Assembly: GCF_900105175.1 (NCBI RefSeq)
Contig: NZ_LT629771.1
Span: 682,001-746,000 of the forward strand
DNA: 64,000 bases
Origin: Jiangella sp. DSM 45060
Lineage (GTDB): Bacteria > Actinomycetota > Actinomycetes > Jiangellales > Jiangellaceae
Reading direction: 5' to 3'
A program made the position numbers and the translations under genes. Positions 60,479 to 64,000 of this stretch are shown here, piece after piece. The first letter of the stretch is position 1, and the number at the start of each line of letters is the position of its first letter. The notes under the pieces were generated by a model, which searched no databases, was not told the DNA's origin, and was given only the letters and a program-made list of their open reading frames with translations.

Positions 60479-61108
60479 GTGGTGGAGATCTCGCAGACGC
60501 TCGATCGCGGCCTTCGCCTGCTCGAGGTGCTGTCCGGGTCCAGCGACGGCCTCACCGTCGCCGAGGCGTCCACCGTCCTCGGCGTCAACCGCACCATCGT
60601 CTACCGCCTGCTGGCGACGCTCGAGCAGCACGGCCTGGTGCGCCGGGTCGCGGGCGGCCGGTTCAGCGTCGGGTTCGGGGTGCTGACGCTGGCCGGCAGC
60701 GTGCAGCCGTCGCTGCGGCAGGTGGCGCAGCCGGTGCTGCGGGCGCTCGCCGACGACGTCGGGGCCACGGCGCACCTCACCATCGCCGACGGCGCCGAGG
60801 CGCTGGCCGTCGCCGTCGTCGAGCCGACCCGCACCGACTACCACGTCGCCTACCGGGTCGGCTCGCGGCACCCGCTGGAGCGCGGCGCCGCCGGGCGGGC
60901 CGTCCTCGGCGGCCGGGAGGGGTCGGCGGCGTTCGTGAGCACGGTGGGCGAGCTGCAGACCGGGGCCAGCGGGGTGGCCGCGCCGGTCATCGGGGTGCCG
61001 GGGGTCGAGGCCAGCGTCGGCGTCATCGCCCTGTCCGCGCTGGACGACGACACCGTCGGGCCGCGGGTGGTCGCGGCGGCGGCGCAACTGGGCGAGCGGC
61101 TCGGCTGA
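60479..61108 (+). CDS. IclR-family regulator, probably of the dha operon
   Basis: The 209-residue protein starts VVEISQTLDRGLRLLEVLSG and has the IclR winged helix (LTVAEASTVLGVNRTIVYRL) and a short effector domain (SLRQVAQPVLRALADDVGAT, HPLERGAAGRAVL). It is ~40 residues shorter than typical IclR proteins, with the end of the effector domain reduced. The leaderless -10 element supports the first GTG. Divergent placement from dhaK suggests control by dihydroxyacetone, its phosphate or glycerol. Confidence 0.87.
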   Translation: MVEISQTLDRGLRLLEVLSGSSDGLTVAEASTVLGVNRTIVYRLLATLEQHGLVRRVAGGRFSVGFGVLTLAGSVQPSLRQVAQPVLRALADDVGATAHLTIADGAEALAVAVVEPTRTDYHVAYRVGSRHPLERGAAGRAVLGGREGSAAFVSTVGELQTGASGVAAPVIGVPGVEASVGVIALSALDDDTVGPRVVAAAAQLGERLG

Positions 61109-61114
61109 GGGCGC

Positions 61115-62947
61115 TCAGCCGCTGACCCTGACCTCGATCTCGTTCGAGACCATCTCCGGGTCGTCGACGTTGACCAGGCGGAACAGGTTCGGGCCGGGTG
61201 CGTCGGTGGCGACGGAGCCGCTGAACGTGCCGTCGGCGCGGGTGGTCAGTGTGATCGGGCGGCTGGCGGGGTAGTCCTGCCACTCGCCGTCGCCGACCTT
61301 GTGCTGCAGCGACACCCGGATACCGCCCTCGACCGGCGCCAGTGTGCCGGTCAGCGCGATGAGGTCGTTCGGCGCGACCTCGGCGGGGTCGGCGGTGAGG
61401 CGCAGGCCCTCCTCGGCGGCGGGCTCACCCGGGACCGACGTGCCCGGGTCCTGGCTGGCGGCGTCGTCGGGCTGGCCGTCGTCGCGGGAGCCGACCCAGG
61501 CGCCGCCGGCGAACCCGATGACCGCCGCGACGGCGAGGCAGGCGGCCAGCGCGCCGGTCGTGGCCTGGCCGGGCGGGCCGGTGGGGGCGGCAGTACGGGT
61601 GGCGGTGCGGGAGCTGGTGCGGCGGGATGCGGTGCGGGTGGTGGTGCGGTCACGGGCGGTGCGGGGGCTGCGTGCGTGGCCCGGCGCGTGGTCCAGGTCG
61701 TTCAGGTCGTCGTGGTCGCCCGGGTCGTCCGGTTCGGCGTCGGGAAGTGCGGGGGCGCGCCGGGTCTCGGGAGCGTGCCGGGCCTCGGGCGTACCCGGGC
61801 CGAAGGCGGCGGCGAAGCCGGGACCGGGCTCGTACGCCTTGGTCTCCGCCAGCGCGGCGACGGCGGTGGGCGCGGCCTCGGGTTCCGGCTTGGCGCGGCG
61901 CGCGGCGGCTCGGCGGCCGCCGGTGGACCGGGACGTGGTCCGCTCCGGCGCGGCAGGCGCTGCGAGCGCGGCAGGCGCCGCGGGCACGGCGGTCGCCTCG
62001 GGCGAGGCGACGGTGCCGGCGTCGTCGTTCTCGGCGCCGAAGTCGGCCCAGAACGCGGCGTGGGCGTCCTGGGTGGCGGCGGGCTCTGGGGATGCGCCGG
62101 CGGGCTGGTCGCCGGGCGGCGCCGGGTCGGGATCCTGGTGGCCGGAGCCGGCGCCGCGGCCGGCGCTGCGGGTGGACCTGGTCTCCCGGGCGGCGGGTCG
62201 GGCGGTGTCGGCGAGGGGGTCCGGTTCGGGTGCGGCGCTGAGACCGAGCGGGTCGTCCGGCTCGATCCGGATGCGCCCCGACGCCGACCGGCGTCCCTCC
62301 TGCGGCGCGGACTCGGGCGCGTCGATGTGGCCGGACCGGGATCGGCGGCCGGCCTGCGGCGTGGCCTCGGCGGCCGGCGGATCGGCGGGCGGTGTGGCCG
62401 CGGGCGCGGCGGTGTCGATGCGCCCCGATCGCGCCCGGCGGCCGGGCCGCGGCGTGGCCTCGGAGGTGTCGGTGGCCGGGGCGTCGCCGGTGGCCGGAGC
62501 GTCGCCGGTGGCCGGAGCGTCGTCGGCGGGCGGTGTCGACGCGGGCGGGGTGGTGTCGATGCGGCCGGACCGGGAGCGGCGGCCGGGTTGAGACGGGCCT
62601 GCCGGCGGCACCGTCTCGATGCGACCCGACCGGCGGCCGCGCTGCGGCGTGGCCTTCGCGGTGCCGGACGCGCCGTTCCCCTCCGGCCACAGCGGTGCGC
62701 CGAGCTCGGCGCTCAGGGGCGCCAGCAGCGGCCCGGTCTCGTGCGGCGCCACCGTGCCGGACTCGAGCCAGGACGCGATGCCGAGGTCATCCGCGGAAGC
62801 GGCCTCGGCGCCGGCGTCGGACGCGGCCTCGGTGCCGGCCTCGGAACCAGCGTCAGACGCAGCGTCGCCGGAGCCGCGGCCCGCGGCTCGGCGGCCGCCG
62901 GCGGCGTGCTTGGCGGCTCGCGCGTCGCCTGTGGCTGGTCGGGACAT
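61115..62947 (-). CDS. Single-pass membrane protein with long disordered N-terminus and outer Ig-like domain
   Basis: The 610-residue protein has ~460 residues of Ala/Pro/Asp/Arg-rich, probably disordered, cytoplasmic sequence with five copies of a GRRSRSGRID-like motif. One membrane helix follows (~463-485; ALAACLAVAAVIGFAGGAWV), then an acidic linker and a beta-sandwich of ~90 residues (LTADPAEVAPNDLIALTGTL, FRLVNVDDPEMVSNEIEVRV). The last two parts closely match the gene encoded at 63488. The RS-rich repeats could be phosphorylation or nucleic-acid-binding sites. Function unknown. Confidence 0.72.
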   Translation of the reverse strand: MSRPATGDARAAKHAAGGRRAAGRGSGDAASDAGSEAGTEAASDAGAEAASADDLGIASWLESGTVAPHETGPLLAPLSAELGAPLWPEGNGASGTAKATPQRGRRSGRIETVPPAGPSQPGRRSRSGRIDTTPPASTPPADDAPATGDAPATGDAPATDTSEATPRPGRRARSGRIDTAAPAATPPADPPAAEATPQAGRRSRSGHIDAPESAPQEGRRSASGRIRIEPDDPLGLSAAPEPDPLADTARPAARETRSTRSAGRGAGSGHQDPDPAPPGDQPAGASPEPAATQDAHAAFWADFGAENDDAGTVASPEATAVPAAPAALAAPAAPERTTSRSTGGRRAAARRAKPEPEAAPTAVAALAETKAYEPGPGFAAAFGPGTPEARHAPETRRAPALPDAEPDDPGDHDDLNDLDHAPGHARSPRTARDRTTTRTASRRTSSRTATRTAAPTGPPGQATTGALAACLAVAAVIGFAGGAWVGSRDDGQPDDAASQDPGTSVPGEPAAEEGLRLTADPAEVAPNDLIALTGTLAPVEGGIRVSLQHKVGDGEWQDYPASRPITLTTRADGTFSGSVATDAPGPNLFRLVNVDDPEMVSNEIEVRVSG

Positions 62948-62984
62948 CGTCGCCTATTGAAGCATCCGCCACCGACGTTCCGCC

Positions 62985-63488
62985 TCAGCCGACCGTGACC
63001 TGGACTTCGTTCGACACGACGGAATCGTCGTCCGCACGGACCAGGCGGAAGGCGTTGGTGCCGGTCTGGCTGGTCGAGGCGTAGGTGCTGAAGGCGCCGT
63101 CGGCGTTGGTGACGGGCTGGTTGTTCAGCGGGAACGTCTCCCAGTCGCCGCCGTCGACGCTGCGTTCGAGGCGCAGCTGGATGCCCTCTTCGGGCGGGTC
63201 GATGGCGCCGGTGAAGTCGATCTGGCCGCCGGGGGCGATGGAGGTCTGGCCGGCGCTCAGGGTGAGCGCGCCGTCGCCGGACGGGGCCTCGGTCTCGGCC
63301 GGGGTCTCGTCGCCGGGGGTCTCGCCGACAGGGGTGGTGTCGTCGGGCGCGTTCGTCTCGGACGCGGACGGCGAGTCGCCGCCGGACTGCGAGCCGAAGT
63401 AGCCGCCGCCGGCGAACCCGACGATGGCCGCGGTGATGAGGCAGGCGGCGAGCGCGCCGCCCGAGGCTCGACTGGACATCGGAGACAT
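62985..63488 (-). CDS. Single-pass membrane-anchored protein with outer Ig-like domain
   Basis: The 167-residue protein has a short N-terminus, a membrane helix (GALAACLITAAIVGFAGGGY), an acidic Thr/Pro/Glu linker, and a beta-sandwich domain (LTLSAGQTSIAPGGQIDFTG, AFRLVRADDDSVVSNEVQV). It is a short paralogue of the neighbouring 610-residue protein, lacking the disordered head. The ATG at 63488 has CAGGG before it; another ATG is three codons later. Its external domain probably binds a wall component or another protein. Confidence 0.78.
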   Translation of the reverse strand: MSPMSSRASGGALAACLITAAIVGFAGGGYFGSQSGGDSPSASETNAPDDTTPVGETPGDETPAETEAPSGDGALTLSAGQTSIAPGGQIDFTGAIDPPEEGIQLRLERSVDGGDWETFPLNNQPVTNADGAFSTYASTSQTGTNAFRLVRADDDSVVSNEVQVTVG

Positions 63489-63637
63489 TCAACCCTGACA
63501 CCCGGGGGGCGAGGCAAGTCGGCAGGACCGCGACGTCGGACATGACCAGGGGTGACGCAGAGTGTGATGAAGCTGGCGGATACGAAACGTGTCCGGGCGG
63601 GTACCGTGCCGACAGGCCGACGAGCCGGGAGGGATCG

Positions 63638-64000
63638 ATGAGTGAGACGGACGTCGTCGTGGTCGGGGGCGGCCCGGCCGGGCTGCTGCTGGCCGGCGAC
63701 CTCGCGGGCGCCGGCATCGGCTGCACACTGCTCGAACGGCGCACCGGCCGCTCGCCGCTGACCCGCGCGTTCGCCGTCCACGCCCGCACCCTGGAGGTGT
63801 TCGACGCCCGCGGCATCGCCGACGAGCTCATCGGGACGGGGACGCGAGTGGCCGGGCTCAGCCTGTTCGGCAGCATCGAGGTCGACCTCTCCGACCTGCC
63901 GACCCGGTTCCCGTTCGTGCTCGTCACGCCGCAGTACAACGTCGAGGACGTGTTGGCGGCGCGGGCCCGCGAGGCCGGCGCCACGCTCGTCGAGGGCGCC
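63638..64000 (+). CDS. FAD-dependent monooxygenase (PHBH/aromatic hydroxylase type), cut by the window end
   Basis: The first 121 residues are present: MSETDVVVVGGGPAGLLLAG is the FAD-binding GxGxxG motif, followed by LLERRTGRSPLTRAFAVHAR and TLEVFDARGIADEL, typical of class A flavoprotein hydroxylases of phenols and polyketides. GGGAGGGA precedes the ATG. The frame is open to the last base. The substrate cannot be told without the rest. Confidence 0.88.
   Translation, partial: MSETDVVVVGGGPAGLLLAGDLAGAGIGCTLLERRTGRSPLTRAFAVHARTLEVFDARGIADELIGTGTRVAGLSLFGSIEVDLSDLPTRFPFVLVTPQYNVEDVLAARAREAGATLVEGA

Overview
The window is very GC-rich, with strong G/C bias at third codon positions, many GTG starts, frequent 4-base stop/start overlaps and several leaderless promoters (TANNNT 6-8 bases before the start codon). 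Together with actinobacterial families (DUF3039, DUF3052, a RamB-type regulator divergent from isocitrate lyase, an ACT-domain malic enzyme, a stand-alone PheS-like ligase) this indicates a soil-type actinobacterium. A Jiangella-like member of the Jiangellales would fit, but that is inference. No rRNA, tRNA, CRISPR array or replication origin was recognised.

Layout. 1-2.9 kb: small membrane proteins, a CPBP-family protease and a DUF3052 protein. 3.0-7.7 kb: an OmpR-type two-component system flanked by an Asp-rich exported protein, an exported NSPADPAS-repeat protein and an APH-like phosphotransferase. Three copies of one phased motif (ATGAG-N6-CTCAT with further CTCAT-like units every 11 bp) lie just before these genes, suggesting a local regulon. 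5.6-5.8 kb holds two perfect 101-bp direct repeats. 7.7-11 kb: two CorC/HlyC-type membrane proteins behind a structured leader and a DUF62 SAM-hydrolase relative. 11-17 kb: two TetR-controlled units and an MMPL exporter. 17.1-18.9 kb: the PheS-like ligase with a putative leader-peptide attenuator, and an SRPBCC protein. 18.9-26.8 kb: a carbohydrate locus (sulfatase, debranching-type glycosidase, LacI regulator, sugar ABC transporter) with two inverted LacI-type operators between the divergent arms.

26.8-43.5 kb: a non-coding stretch with a large palindrome and tandem 7-mers, a small kinase, a large LuxR-family ATPase regulator, malic enzyme, YqgE/AlgH, a NarL-type two-component system, a calpain-like cysteine protease with a small partner, DUF3039, an MFS exporter, a superfamily II helicase, a DHFR-like reductase and a decayed IS5-type transposase. 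43.5-51.7 kb: a 2169-residue exported double phosphoesterase and an exported amidase, separated by a strong shared terminator. 51.7-57.7 kb: ramB-like gene and aceA, then a Tat-exported GH127 beta-L-arabinofuranosidase-type enzyme with an inserted LamG domain. 57.7-58.4 kb: non-coding tandem repeats. 58.4-61.1 kb: the dhaKLM dihydroxyacetone kinase operon with a divergent IclR-type regulator. 61.1-63.5 kb: two paralogous single-pass proteins with one outside beta-sandwich domain. The window ends inside an FAD monooxygenase gene.
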